From assembly GCA_965203735.1 (NCBI GenBank), contig OZ241909.1, positions 3,534,001 to 3,598,000 of the forward strand: 64,000 nucleotides of DNA. The letters run 5' to 3'. The notes under the pieces are model-generated. The model searched no databases and was not told the origin of the DNA. It was given only the letters and a program-made list of their open reading frames with translations. Positions 34,391 through 42,787 of this stretch are shown piece by piece (the stretch's first letter is position 1; each line of letters opens with the position of its first letter). Origin of the DNA: Bin55 sp965203735. GTDB taxonomy: Bacteria > Pseudomonadota > Gammaproteobacteria > Pseudomonadales > Azotimanducaceae. The position numbers and the translations under genes were made by a program.

Positions 34391-35113
34391 ATGGACAGTC
34401 TAGGGATACTGACTATTGAAGGTGTGGATGCAGTAGCCTTCTTGCAGGGATACGTGACTTCCGACCTTGATGAAATCGAAACTCGGTTCGGGGCTCCCAC
34501 GGCACTCACCGACATCAAGGGAAGAGTTTTGGCAAATGGATGGCACTACGGGTCCAAAGAGAAAGTCTCACTAGTAATTCACTCCTCTCTACTTGATTCT
34601 ACCGCCCAGCACTTGGGTCGTTACATGGTCTTCTCCAAGTCTTCACTGAGACGGGACTCCGTGGACATGGATATCTCGGAGGCAAGCTCTTCACAAAGTA
34701 TTGTGCTTAATCCGATGGGTTGGCATCTACATCCTCGAGATTCTCGAGATTCCAATTGGCCAAGGTTGACACTCGAAGCAAAGTTTCCAATAGTTACCCA
34801 TCAAACTAGTGGCAGTTTCCTACCGCAGATGCTATCGCTGACAGAACATGGCGCTGTGAGTTTTACAAAAGGCTGCTACCTCGGACAAGAGATCGTTGCT
34901 CGTGCAGAACACAGAGGTGTAGTTAAGAGACGCCTATCCGTGTATTCGATAAATGATGAAACGATAGCGGTGGGAGCGAAGGTCTTTGCTGGAAAGCGCA
35001 ATGCGGGAGTCGTGGTCACAACTTATTTGGATAGGGCTCTGGCCGTCACAAGTAGCAACTCAGAGAGCCTTCAATCAGAGGATGGATCGGAACTAACCCC
35101 GCTCGCGGATTAG
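34391..35113 (+). CDS. ygfZ: Folate-binding Fe-S cluster protein YgfZ
   Basis: A 240-residue relative of GcvT. The motif KGCYLGQEIVAR is the YgfZ signature, whose Cys is needed for repair or maturation of iron-sulfur enzymes, probably with tetrahydrofolate. ATG 34391 is chosen over an in-frame TTG at 34352, which would add 13 residues unlike the family. It is divergent from sdhE and convergent with the Sel1-like genes. Confidence 0.93.
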   Translation: MDSLGILTIEGVDAVAFLQGYVTSDLDEIETRFGAPTALTDIKGRVLANGWHYGSKEKVSLVIHSSLLDSTAQHLGRYMVFSKSSLRRDSVDMDISEASSSQSIVLNPMGWHLHPRDSRDSNWPRLTLEAKFPIVTHQTSGSFLPQMLSLTEHGAVSFTKGCYLGQEIVARAEHRGVVKRRLSVYSINDETIAVGAKVFAGKRNAGVVVTTYLDRALAVTSSNSESLQSEDGSELTPLAD

Positions 35114-35140
35114 GGTTGAAAAGTGGAGGTCTGATGCTAA

Positions 35141-35977
35141 TCAGTTGCTTCCGCCGGAATTTCCTGAACCACTGGGCGTACCTACTGAACTGTTGCTGAT
35201 CCCCATATCTTGTTGACTGGAATTTCCCACGAGTTGCGTTCCTCCTGCATCTGGCGACTCGGAACCTATGACATAAGTGTCAATTCCAGTCCCAAACGGA
35301 CCAGAAGTCTCTGCAAACGCTGTACTCATCCACTCTTGAAGCATTGCATCGCGCAGTGTGAATTCGTTCTTGAAGTTACATGTCAGAGTTGAGATGTGGG
35401 TCCCTGCGATTCTGGTGTGGATACAACTCATGCCCGTAGCGTCCGTCCCGTACTTTTCGATAAACGCATCGACGACTTCTTGAACTTCATCCTTCAGATC
35501 CTCTGGAATCGCTCTCATGATCCTCTTGAAGTAGTTCTTTATCTGAGGGTCTGAGCGAGGTTCTGCTGCCACTCCGATCCACCCAATGGCGGTCGGCAGG
35601 CTTTTCTTTACACCTCCCAAACCACCTAGATAGATGTAGCCAAGGCGGGCTTGAGCCATTTTGAATCCGCGCTTCGCGGAAGCGAGCAAGTAGGGAAACG
35701 CTTTCTTGTATTGACGGGTTAGGTAGTAGTGCTCGCCAGTTCGATTGACTTCGTGGAAGTCGTCAAACTGAAATGCATGAAGCACTTCTTCTTGAATTCC
35801 TTCAACAATGACCTCCTCAAGATTTGATTCAATCTCGGCCGTCTGCGAACTATCCTCGCTAGCAGGTTGAAGCTCTGTCGATTGCTCTTGAGGAGAAATC
35901 CCAATGGTGCAAAGAAGGACGACGAGTAAACCTATAGCTGGCTTTGAAACGTCGATGCGCTTAATGAACCAATTCAT
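35141..35977 (-). CDS. Exported Sel1-like repeat protein, paralogue 3 of 3
   Basis: A 278-residue protein. ATG 35977 gives a signal peptide; the frame is open to 36040. The core is a Sel1/TPR-like helical pair, YKKAFPYLLASAKRGFKMAQ then GYIYLGGLGG...AIGWIGVAA, followed by a conserved tail with KYGTDATGMSCIHTR and STLTCNFKNEFTLRDA whose two Cys may form a disulfide. The last 45 residues are Gly/Ser-rich and unstructured. Sel1 repeats usually mediate protein interaction. It is the last of three tandem paralogues; the function is not known. Confidence 0.78.
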   Translation of the reverse strand: MNWFIKRIDVSKPAIGLLVVLLCTIGISPQEQSTELQPASEDSSQTAEIESNLEEVIVEGIQEEVLHAFQFDDFHEVNRTGEHYYLTRQYKKAFPYLLASAKRGFKMAQARLGYIYLGGLGGVKKSLPTAIGWIGVAAEPRSDPQIKNYFKRIMRAIPEDLKDEVQEVVDAFIEKYGTDATGMSCIHTRIAGTHISTLTCNFKNEFTLRDAMLQEWMSTAFAETSGPFGTGIDTYVIGSESPDAGGTQLVGNSSQQDMGISNSSVGTPSGSGNSGGSN

Positions 35978-36105
35978 GGAATCAGGAAGAACTAGCCGAT
36001 TCTTGGAGATTCTATACGTGAAGTTCTTAGAGGAGTGCAAGCACCCATTTAAAAACTCTTAGCGCATGGCTGAAAGACTGAGAATCGACGATCTCAAGTT
36101 GGAGT

Positions 36106-36864
36106 CTATCCACCCCCAGCTGGTGCGCCGCTCGCCCCGCTCGAAGGTTGAGAGAGTGAATCCGCACCTTCACCAGGACCCGTGGAATATGGACTGACGG
36201 CATCAAACCCTGTACTCAGCCAATCTTGAAACAGAGCATCTCGATGTTCGAATTCTCCTTTGAAGTTGCACTTCAAGTCGGACACGTGTGTACCGGCTCG
36301 GCGAACGTGGATGCAACTCATGCCAGTAGCCTTCGGTCCATAGGTGTCGATGAAAGACTGTACTAGCTCTTCGACTTTGGGCTTTAGCTCGTCAGGCACA
36401 GTCTTCAACAAGTTCTTGTAGTAATTCTTGATCTCCGGATCAGATCGTGGAGAAGCAGCGACACCCAACCATGCAAGAGCAGTAGCTTTGCTCGGCTTGA
36501 CGACACCTTGTCCTGTCAAGTAAATGTAGCCGACCTGGGCTTGCGCAATCTTGAAGCCACGTTTTGCTGATGCCAGGAGATACGGAAATGCATCCTTGTA
36601 TCGTCCTATCCGATAGTAGTACTCAGCACGGTCCTTCACTGTATGAAAATCGTTGTACGAAAAGGCGTTCTCGATTTGATCGCGAACTTCCGATACCACC
36701 ATTTCCTCCATGGTTGTGCTCTCGAACTGTTCTCCCTCACGCACACTCTCGGCAGTTGCTTCTTCAAGAGTCTTTTCGAAAATTTGGGGTGATAAAGAAG
36801 AACAAACTAGAAGCGCTGCGGACACAGCTACAACCGACTTGATGGAAGATTTCTTGTGTCTCAT
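36106..36864 (-). CDS. Exported Sel1-like repeat protein, paralogue 2 of 3
   Basis: A 252-residue protein with ATG 36864 chosen for its standard signal peptide (frame open to 36906). It shares the entire order of its neighbours: signal, EEMVVSEV segment, YKDAFPYLLASAKRGFKIAQ repeat, WLGVAASPRSDPEIKNYYKN, KATGMSCIHVRRAGTHVSDL and CNFKGEFEHRDA, then a Gly/Ser/Ala-rich tail. It lies 128 bases after the third gene's start side and 125 bases before its downstream paralogue. The amino-acid similarity across the three indicates tandem duplication. Confidence 0.78.
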   Translation of the reverse strand: MRHKKSSIKSVVAVSAALLVCSSLSPQIFEKTLEEATAESVREGEQFESTTMEEMVVSEVRDQIENAFSYNDFHTVKDRAEYYYRIGRYKDAFPYLLASAKRGFKIAQAQVGYIYLTGQGVVKPSKATALAWLGVAASPRSDPEIKNYYKNLLKTVPDELKPKVEELVQSFIDTYGPKATGMSCIHVRRAGTHVSDLKCNFKGEFEHRDALFQDWLSTGFDAVSPYSTGPGEGADSLSQPSSGASGAPAGGG

Positions 36865-36988
36865 GGTTTCTATGTGAGTTATGTGTTGCGTGTTGCGAAA
36901 CTTCATTCAGCGAAACGATTGCAACTGATGTAAAAAGCCAGTGACTTGCACTTAATCGAGGGTTTCAATTCAACAGTTGGCTGAAGAA

Positions 36989-37744
36989 TTATTCTGCGCT
37001 CGGGGGTGTCGTGCCACCCGTCAAGTTACCGGTCACTCCTGTGGGAACCGCACCTGTACTATTGCCCTGAAGCAACGAGTTCACATCCTGAAGAGCGAAT
37101 TCCAGTTTGAAATTGCACGCCAATCTGGCGATGTGAGAACCTGCAGGTCTAGACATAATGCATTCCATTCCTGTGGCATCTGGGCCGTATCGCTTTACGA
37201 ATTCTGCTACAACGCCGTCTACTGCAGGCATGAGTTCCTCGGGTATCTTTCGAAGAATCTTTCTATAGTAGTTGCGTATTGTTGGGTCTGTGTCCCCGTG
37301 CGCAGCAACTCCAAGCCATCCTACCGCACGCCACCCGTCTCGTTGGACCTCGCCCAATCCTTGTTGGTATATGAACCCTAGACGAGCTTGCGCCATCTTG
37401 AAGCCTTGTCTGGCGGATGCAAGCAAGTATGGAAATGCCTTCTTGTACTGCCTCGTTCGATAGTAGTATTCTCCGCGGGAATGCACCATGTGGCGATCTG
37501 CAAACGTCTGGACATTGGGAAACTCCATCGGTCTGTCCCGCACAATCACCTCTTCCATTACCTCGACGGGGATGGCAGAACTCTGCTCATCTCCGACATT
37601 GCCTTCAAGAGTCCTTTCAACTAGTCCTATCCCGTCAGATTCATCGCTCGTGGGCGAAGAGTCTGCTTCCTGGGCCCATAAACCGGACGCAACCATACCG
37701 GCGACGCTGATTGCTGTCGCACGAATCAATAGATTTAAATTCAT
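36989..37744 (-). CDS. Exported Sel1-like repeat protein, paralogue 1 of 3
   Basis: A 251-residue protein; ATG 37744 begins a clear signal peptide ending SGLWA-QE (a GTG two codons earlier is possible). The YKKAFPYLLASARQGFKMAQ repeat, WLGVAAHGDTDPTIRNYYRK and DATGMECIMSR tail match the two downstream paralogues, but the second block reads ARLACNFKLEFALQDV and the tail is shorter. It is the most diverged of the three. An EEVIVRDRP segment after the signal resembles similar EE(V/M)V pieces in the other two. Confidence 0.78.
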   Translation of the reverse strand: MNLNLLIRATAISVAGMVASGLWAQEADSSPTSDESDGIGLVERTLEGNVGDEQSSAIPVEVMEEVIVRDRPMEFPNVQTFADRHMVHSRGEYYYRTRQYKKAFPYLLASARQGFKMAQARLGFIYQQGLGEVQRDGWRAVGWLGVAAHGDTDPTIRNYYRKILRKIPEELMPAVDGVVAEFVKRYGPDATGMECIMSRPAGSHIARLACNFKLEFALQDVNSLLQGNSTGAVPTGVTGNLTGGTTPPSAE

Positions 37745-37921
37745 GACCACATCACTTCACCTGCAATGCAACAAACGTAGGAATCACGGAAAGTTCAGAC
37801 ACCATGAGTCTGGCTCAGTTCCTCCACACACTCATTGTAAGCGCAATTGAAACCTACTAATTCATCCATCGTAATCTCGTTGTCTACAATCTCGGTCTCT
37901 CCTCCAATAGCAAGTACGAAG

Positions 37922-38467
37922 ATGAATCGACTCATAGAGTTCGCGCCCGCTGCGGTCTTCTTTGTAGTCTACTTTCTTACTGACATCTATATAGCTACAG
38001 CCGCGCTTATGGTGACCGTAGTGATCCAATTCCTTGCATGTTGGATTTTCAAGTGGCCAATCACAAAACTCATGTGGCTAATACTGATTTCGGCGTTTGT
38101 GACGGGTACTCTAACCATAGCCTTGCAAAATCCGATTTTCGTCAAGTGGAAGCCTACAGTTGTGTCTTGGATTCTTGGATCTATTCTGTTGGCCAACCAA
38201 TTCATTGGGAAGCGAAACGTTCTCGACTGGCTCATGGGCGACCATTTACACCTGAATGAGCAAATGTGGCGTCATCAGTCACTAATCCTAGGAGTTGGCA
38301 TGTGGGTGTCCGGTTCGGCCAACTTGGTCGTCGCCTACTCGTTCAGCGAACCCATCTGGGTGTCATACCGATTTGCCTCCGTGTTTATTTGGCCTGTCCT
38401 CTTCGCTATCGCGATGGCCATCTACTTTGCGATCTGGAGCAAGTTGAAGAATACCGATCCGAACTGA
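37922..38467 (+). CDS. yciB: Inner-membrane spanning protein YciB (septation protein A)
   Basis: A 181-residue multi-pass membrane protein, nearly the same length as E. coli YciB (179), with which it aligns: FAPAAVFFVVYFLTDIYIAT, KWKPTVVSWIL and the terminal IYFAIWSKLK. It takes part in envelope maintenance and interacts with the division and elongation machinery. ATG 37922 is chosen; the frame is open to 37847 but adds a non-family extension. It is followed by a small membrane protein and pdxJ. Confidence 0.93.
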   Translation: MNRLIEFAPAAVFFVVYFLTDIYIATAALMVTVVIQFLACWIFKWPITKLMWLILISAFVTGTLTIALQNPIFVKWKPTVVSWILGSILLANQFIGKRNVLDWLMGDHLHLNEQMWRHQSLILGVGMWVSGSANLVVAYSFSEPIWVSYRFASVFIWPVLFAIAMAIYFAIWSKLKNTDPN

Positions 38468-38486
38468 TAGGTATAGGTGCACAGGA

Positions 38487-38789
38487 ATGAAGTGCCGATA
38501 CATTCGTGCCCCATGGGTAATAACGCTGATTGTTGCCTCTAGTCTATGGTGCCAATTGGGCCATCCACAAGAGCAAGCAGCAAACATTGGCGTCACTGAA
38601 GAGTACGAAGAGATAGTCAGTCTGAATGAGCGATTGCGCGACGAACTGAGTGAATTGAATTCAGACTTCGACAGAATGCGAACTCTGCAGCGTTGGACGT
38701 TTGCTCTAGTCGGGATCGGCGCGCTAAGTCTCGGATTTGTGCTTGGTTATTTGGGAAGACACTTAAAGGACACAGCAAAGGCATCGTGA
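38487..38789 (+). CDS. Small protein with signal, coiled coil and C-terminal membrane helix
   Basis: A 100-residue protein starting at ATG 38487, 19 bases after yciB. It has an N-terminal signal-like stretch (VITLIVASSLWC), a coiled coil with YEEIVSLNERLRDELSELN at about 40-60 and a C-terminal membrane helix with FALVGIGALSLGFVLGYLGR. The coil-plus-helix end resembles the last part of YgiM/TIGR04211 SH3-domain proteins, but there is no SH3 domain. It overlaps pdxJ by 4 bases (GTGA), which supports it being translated. No function is known to me. Confidence 0.7.
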   Translation: MKCRYIRAPWVITLIVASSLWCQLGHPQEQAANIGVTEEYEEIVSLNERLRDELSELNSDFDRMRTLQRWTFALVGIGALSLGFVLGYLGRHLKDTAKAS

Positions 38790-39565
38790 CGACAAAACTG
38801 TCGGTAAATGTCAATAAGATTGCGTGGTTGCGCAACGCACGCGAAGGAACGCGTCCCGACCTTGTGCACTGTTGTCAGATCATTGTCAACGCCGGTGCAC
38901 ATGGCATTACGGTACATCCACGTTCGGATCAACGTCACATTCGCCCCTCTGACGTGTACGCGATTCATGAATTAGTCTCGCAATCCGCTATCGAATACAA
39001 CATTGAAGGCAATCCAAGTGTCGGTGCACTTCCAAATGGATATCCTGGTTTTGTAGACCTAGTCGAAAATACGTGCCCAACACAGTGCACGTTAGTTCCT
39101 GACAGTCCAACTCAATCGACATCCGACCACGGTTGGGAATTAAACGAGGAGCTTCATTTCGAGAGTGTCCGAACCTACATTCGCCGTATTCATGCAATTG
39201 GACCTCGTGTGAGCCTGTTTCTTGAACCAAGTATCGAAATGGTCAAACGAGCGCGCGATTGTGGAGCGGATCGTATCGAACTCTACACCGGTCCGTGGTG
39301 TGAGTTGGTGACTCAACACGGAATCGACAGTGACTTCTCAAAGCATAGTCTTGAGAAGTTTCAACAAGCAGCAGAATTTGCTCGTTCCGTTGGACTCAAC
39401 GTCAACGCAGGTCATGATCTCGATCTCAACAACGTCGGGCGATTCTGTGCAGAAGTGGATGTAGATGAAGTTTCGATTGGGCACGCCCTGGTATCCGATG
39501 CTTTGGACTACGGACTAAAAGACACCGTTGATCGTTACCTCTCCGCTATAAGCAAAAGCTTCTAG
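38786..39565 (+). CDS. pdxJ: Pyridoxine 5'-phosphate synthase PdxJ, Bacteroidetes-like type
   Basis: A 259-residue TIM-barrel enzyme that condenses 1-deoxy-D-xylulose 5-phosphate with 3-amino-2-oxopropyl phosphate in vitamin B6 synthesis. The frame is open from 38693, but GTG 38786 gives the family start TTKLSVNVNKIAWLRNARE. TVHPRSDQRHIRPSDV, EYNIEGNPS, CTLVPDSPTQSTSDHGW and RIELYTGP match the sub-family common in Bacteroidetes, whereas E. coli PdxJ has GVNIDHIATLRNARG, MAVT and LVPEKRQEVTTEGG. It is next to yciB instead of in the usual rnc-era-recO-pdxJ-acpS run, suggesting transfer. Confidence 0.93.
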   Translation: MTTKLSVNVNKIAWLRNAREGTRPDLVHCCQIIVNAGAHGITVHPRSDQRHIRPSDVYAIHELVSQSAIEYNIEGNPSVGALPNGYPGFVDLVENTCPTQCTLVPDSPTQSTSDHGWELNEELHFESVRTYIRRIHAIGPRVSLFLEPSIEMVKRARDCGADRIELYTGPWCELVTQHGIDSDFSKHSLEKFQQAAEFARSVGLNVNAGHDLDLNNVGRFCAEVDVDEVSIGHALVSDALDYGLKDTVDRYLSAISKSF

Positions 39566-39768
39566 GATCAACATGGTTTCGCTCGAGAACAGTAGCGCGG
39601 TCTGTAACGGGTTCTGCGGAGAAGAACAATAGACCACAATATCAAGTAGTCGTCCCTAGGACTTACATTACTGCGTTGTTCAATCTTGGTTTACACTGCT
39701 CTTGGAGTGTGCAGGAAGCAGCTAAACGACTCCACTAACTGCGTGCACTCGAACGAAATGTATCCACT

Positions 39769-41151
39769 TTGAGGTACACCTTGCAAACAGGGCTCCAAGA
39801 AAAACTTCAGCTGTTCTTGGTTGTCATTTCTGCGGTCTTGATTGTTGCCACAACAAATCCTGAAGACATCAATTCCGGGACTGCTCGAAGTGAGGTAGTA
39901 GGAGAAAAAATCGAAGGTCAGGCAAACACGCTAGACACCTCCCAATCGAGAACTCCTAAAGTTCTTCAGGATCCCGTCGCGGAATGGGACAAGTTCATTG
40001 CAACACACTCAAAAGACATTCGCCAACTCAACAAGGAGCAGCAAGATTTGCTCCATCGCATTTCAGTCGCTCGAGTGGAGAAACAAGGAATTGAAGCGTT
40101 TCGTTCGATCAGTGAATCACTGAGAGACGCAGAGGTACGAATCCGGGTGCTCGGCAATTTATTCGAGCAGATTGTTCAAAGCGAGCCTGAATTAGCGTTT
40201 GATGCAGCGGTCGACTTACGACGCGATGCAGGTCGAACATTCCTTCGTCAAGTTGCGATGGATTGGTCTCTCTCTGATCCAAAGGCAGTGTTGAAGCGTA
40301 CCGATACCGCTGATTGGGACGAGCTAGAACTTAGGCAATTGCAAAAAGCTGTGGTTCGGGATTGGGCTGCTCGGGAACCTGAGTCACTTCTTGCTGTAAG
40401 CGAGCAGATTCCCCAAGAACTTCAGTCTTTTGCCCGGCTTCAGGCACTACTGAGCTGGGCTACACAGGAACCAGGATCCGCTGCAGTCCATATCGGCGAA
40501 GTTCAAAACAGGGGAAACAGGCGAACGCTGGCTAGGGATATCGCACGCAACTGGTTGGAGAAAGACGTCACAGAGGCTATAGAGTGGGTTCAAACAAGCC
40601 CCGAAATTGAAGAATTTCGGCGAGAGGTTCTTGTTGACGTGCTAAACGAACTTGCCGCTAGCGATCCGACAACCGCGTTTGAGATCGCGCTCGAACAACC
40701 TGTTGAAGACTTTCATGTTGGATTGGAAGTTTCAGTGATCAGAAAATTGGTGGTCAACGATCTGGATCACGCAATGAAACTGCTACCGCAGGTACGCGAA
40801 GGCACATCAAAGTTGGCAGCTATCTCTTCTGTTGGCACAGCCTTTGCGGACAGTGGCAACATGGATAAGGCCTTGGAATTGGCGAACCGACTTCCGGTGG
40901 GTTCAAGAGACATGTATTTGAGCAACGCAGTCGCCATGTGGGGCATAGCCAATCCAAAGATTGTCTTTGAAGAAATTGACAAATTGCCAACTTCCAAGCT
41001 TAGGTCGCGAGCTGCCATGATGGCGCTGACTGGAAATAACAAAAAAGAGGTCCTGTCCAAGGAACAGGAAGAAGTACTGAAGACTTACCTGACAGAGGGA
41101 TCTCCGGAGGTCTTTGTGCCACTTCAACACGAGGTACCTCCCTCAGACTAG
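39769..41151 (+). CDS. Exported helical-repeat protein, paralogue of 4488-6299
   Basis: A 460-residue protein of unknown function. A signal-like hydrophobic stretch, LQLFLVVISAVLIVATT, follows a TTG start at 39769 that has no clear ribosome site; a second TTG lies 12 bases on. The mature part repeats W...DP..A units: VAMDWSLSDPKAVLKR, VVRDWAAREPESLLAV, LLSWATQEPGSAAVHI and IARNWLEKDVTEAIEWV. The second half corresponds closely to the lipoprotein at 4488-6299, which is longer and carries a lipobox that this one lacks. The two were probably produced by an old duplication. A scaffold role is inferred from the repeats only. Confidence 0.7.
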   Translation: MRYTLQTGLQEKLQLFLVVISAVLIVATTNPEDINSGTARSEVVGEKIEGQANTLDTSQSRTPKVLQDPVAEWDKFIATHSKDIRQLNKEQQDLLHRISVARVEKQGIEAFRSISESLRDAEVRIRVLGNLFEQIVQSEPELAFDAAVDLRRDAGRTFLRQVAMDWSLSDPKAVLKRTDTADWDELELRQLQKAVVRDWAAREPESLLAVSEQIPQELQSFARLQALLSWATQEPGSAAVHIGEVQNRGNRRTLARDIARNWLEKDVTEAIEWVQTSPEIEEFRREVLVDVLNELAASDPTTAFEIALEQPVEDFHVGLEVSVIRKLVVNDLDHAMKLLPQVREGTSKLAAISSVGTAFADSGNMDKALELANRLPVGSRDMYLSNAVAMWGIANPKIVFEEIDKLPTSKLRSRAAMMALTGNNKKEVLSKEQEEVLKTYLTEGSPEVFVPLQHEVPPSD

Positions 41152-41228
41152 CTCTAGAGCGTTGACCGTTCGTCTTGGGGCTCTCACTCACCAAGGTGCA
41201 CTGAAAGGGCGTGCCCCAACTGTGCAAG

Positions 41229-41627
41229 CTAGGAATAGTTCAACTGCCACGACACCCCAAAACGATCTTCAATCCAGGTGAATTTCTCGCTGAACCCATA
41301 GGAATCCAATGGCATTAGCACCTTGCCGTCAACTTCAAGCGCGCTGCCAATGGTTTGGATCTCTTCTTCCGAATCGCACTCCACAAACAATGAGAAAGCA
41401 GGTGTGAAGTCGAAATGGTGTTCGATGGGGCTGTCGCTAAATCGAACGCTCTGACCACCTATGGAAACTGTTGCGACCATGATCCACTCGGCGAAGTCAG
41501 GGTTAGCGTCGCCGTAGCGTTGAATACTCTCCACATGACTATTGGGTATCAGGTCCACATAGAATTCGATTGCTTCTTCCGCCTTTTTGCGCTGAAACAT
41601 CAGAAAAGGTAAAACTGAATTCGTCAT
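41229..41627 (-). CDS. VOC-family (glyoxalase/PhnB-like) protein
   Basis: A 132-residue cytosolic protein. ATG 41627 is chosen (frame open to 41645). LPFLMFQRKKAEEAIEFYVDL, VRFSDSPIEHHFDFTPAFSLFVEC and the end WIEDRFGVSWQLNY match the PhnB-like VOC sub-family, once mislabelled 3-demethylubiquinone methyltransferase. The metal-binding acids of true glyoxalase I are not evident. No substrate can be assigned. The gene is convergent with the repeat-protein gene and stands alone. Confidence 0.85.
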   Translation of the reverse strand: MTNSVLPFLMFQRKKAEEAIEFYVDLIPNSHVESIQRYGDANPDFAEWIMVATVSIGGQSVRFSDSPIEHHFDFTPAFSLFVECDSEEEIQTIGSALEVDGKVLMPLDSYGFSEKFTWIEDRFGVSWQLNYS

Positions 41628-41752
41628 TGCACTAGCTTCCGGCATGGAATTGTCCCAGTATGGTACCGATTAGGCTGAAATCCATGCGTGGCTTACTCAG
41701 CTCTACTGAACGATGATCGCAGGTGTGCGCTTTTTCGCTAACGTAATAAATC

Positions 41753-41935
41753 ATGAAGAAAATTCGTTTGCTAGACAACGTCCTCATCGCGGTTGGTTCG
41801 CTCGCACTGCTCATTGCACTACTACTGGTAGTCACGTCGTACTCAATCATTAGCGTCGTAGTGACCTTCGCTTTCGTCGCATGGATTGTCACTATTCCAC
41901 TTGTGTTTTATTGGAATGAGAAATTGGAGGCCTGA
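41753..41935 (+). CDS. Possible small two-helix membrane protein
   Basis: A 60-residue frame with two strongly hydrophobic segments (VLIAVGSLALLIALLLVVT and ISVVVTFAFVAWIVTIPLVF) and a basic start MKKIRL, the form of a small membrane protein. The ribosome site is poor and there is no recognised family. It is uncertain whether it is expressed. Confidence 0.4.
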   Translation: MKKIRLLDNVLIAVGSLALLIALLLVVTSYSIISVVVTFAFVAWIVTIPLVFYWNEKLEA

Positions 41936-42141
41936 TGGCCGTGGATGAAAAGTACGAGGTTTGTTATTGCCTATCGAACTGTACTTGTTGCCGCAATAGC
42001 GTTATCTGTGATTGTCATGCTGAGTGATTGACAGTATTGAGCTCGCAGCATTGAGATGCATTGACTGAAATCAAGATTCCCGACGGTGTGGACAAAACTG
42101 AGCCAGCGTATACTTTGCGGTTAATCAAGTGAGGAATTCCA

Positions 42142-42702
42142 ATGAAATCAATACCTAAACTAATCGGTGGGCTAGTTGCAATCGTTTTAGCAACCTTCGG
42201 ACAAGTGAACGCCCAAGATACAAAAGAAAAAGCTACTCTCTCCGTCGGAGACACCGCACCAGACTTTGATCTTCCGTCAAGTGACGGCAAGAACTACAAG
42301 CTTTCGGACGTACTGAAAGATGGTCCAGTCGTTCTTGCGTGGTTCCCAAAGGCCGACACGCCAGGATGCACGGCTCAGTGTAAGTCCATGGCAAAGAACG
42401 GACCCAAGATTCGAGAGTTCCAGGTCAGTTACTTCATGATCAGCGTCGACTCGGTCGAGGACAACACGAAATTTGCAGAAAAATACAGTGCGGACTTTCC
42501 AATTCTTTCGGATACCTCCAAAGAGACCGCAAAGGCTTACGGCGTGATGAGCGATTATGGTTTCCCAAACCGCCACACTTTCTACATCGGAACGGATCGA
42601 AAGATCTTGAAGATTGATCGTAAGATACAAGTTGCGACCGCAGCGGAAGATACCGTTACCGCCCTTGAAGAGCTCAAGGTTGATCGAGCTGAAGCGACAT
42701 AG
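42142..42702 (+). CDS. Exported PrxQ/BCP-type peroxiredoxin
   Basis: A 186-residue peroxidase that reduces hydrogen peroxide and organic peroxides. A signal peptide (cleaved near VNA-QD) sends it to the periplasm. The peroxidatic Cys76 lies in TPGCT and a second Cys80 four residues on, an AhpC-TSA/PrxQ pattern (FPKADTPGCTAQC). The start ATG 42142 has a good GAGGA site. The source of electrons in the periplasm is not encoded nearby. It lies 85 bases before the second TonB-dependent receptor. Confidence 0.92.
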   Translation: MKSIPKLIGGLVAIVLATFGQVNAQDTKEKATLSVGDTAPDFDLPSSDGKNYKLSDVLKDGPVVLAWFPKADTPGCTAQCKSMAKNGPKIREFQVSYFMISVDSVEDNTKFAEKYSADFPILSDTSKETAKAYGVMSDYGFPNRHTFYIGTDRKILKIDRKIQVATAAEDTVTALEELKVDRAEAT

Positions 42703-42787
42703 GACAATCTGACGTCGCTCCGATGTGACACGCCGCAATAATCTAACGGATGACGGTTATCCGCCGGGTCTAGTTAGTCACGATGGA

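Noticed and set aside
41161..41220. A terminator hairpin TTGGGGC...GCCCCAA between two convergent genes
   Set aside because: The loop is 31 bases long and there is no T-run on either side.
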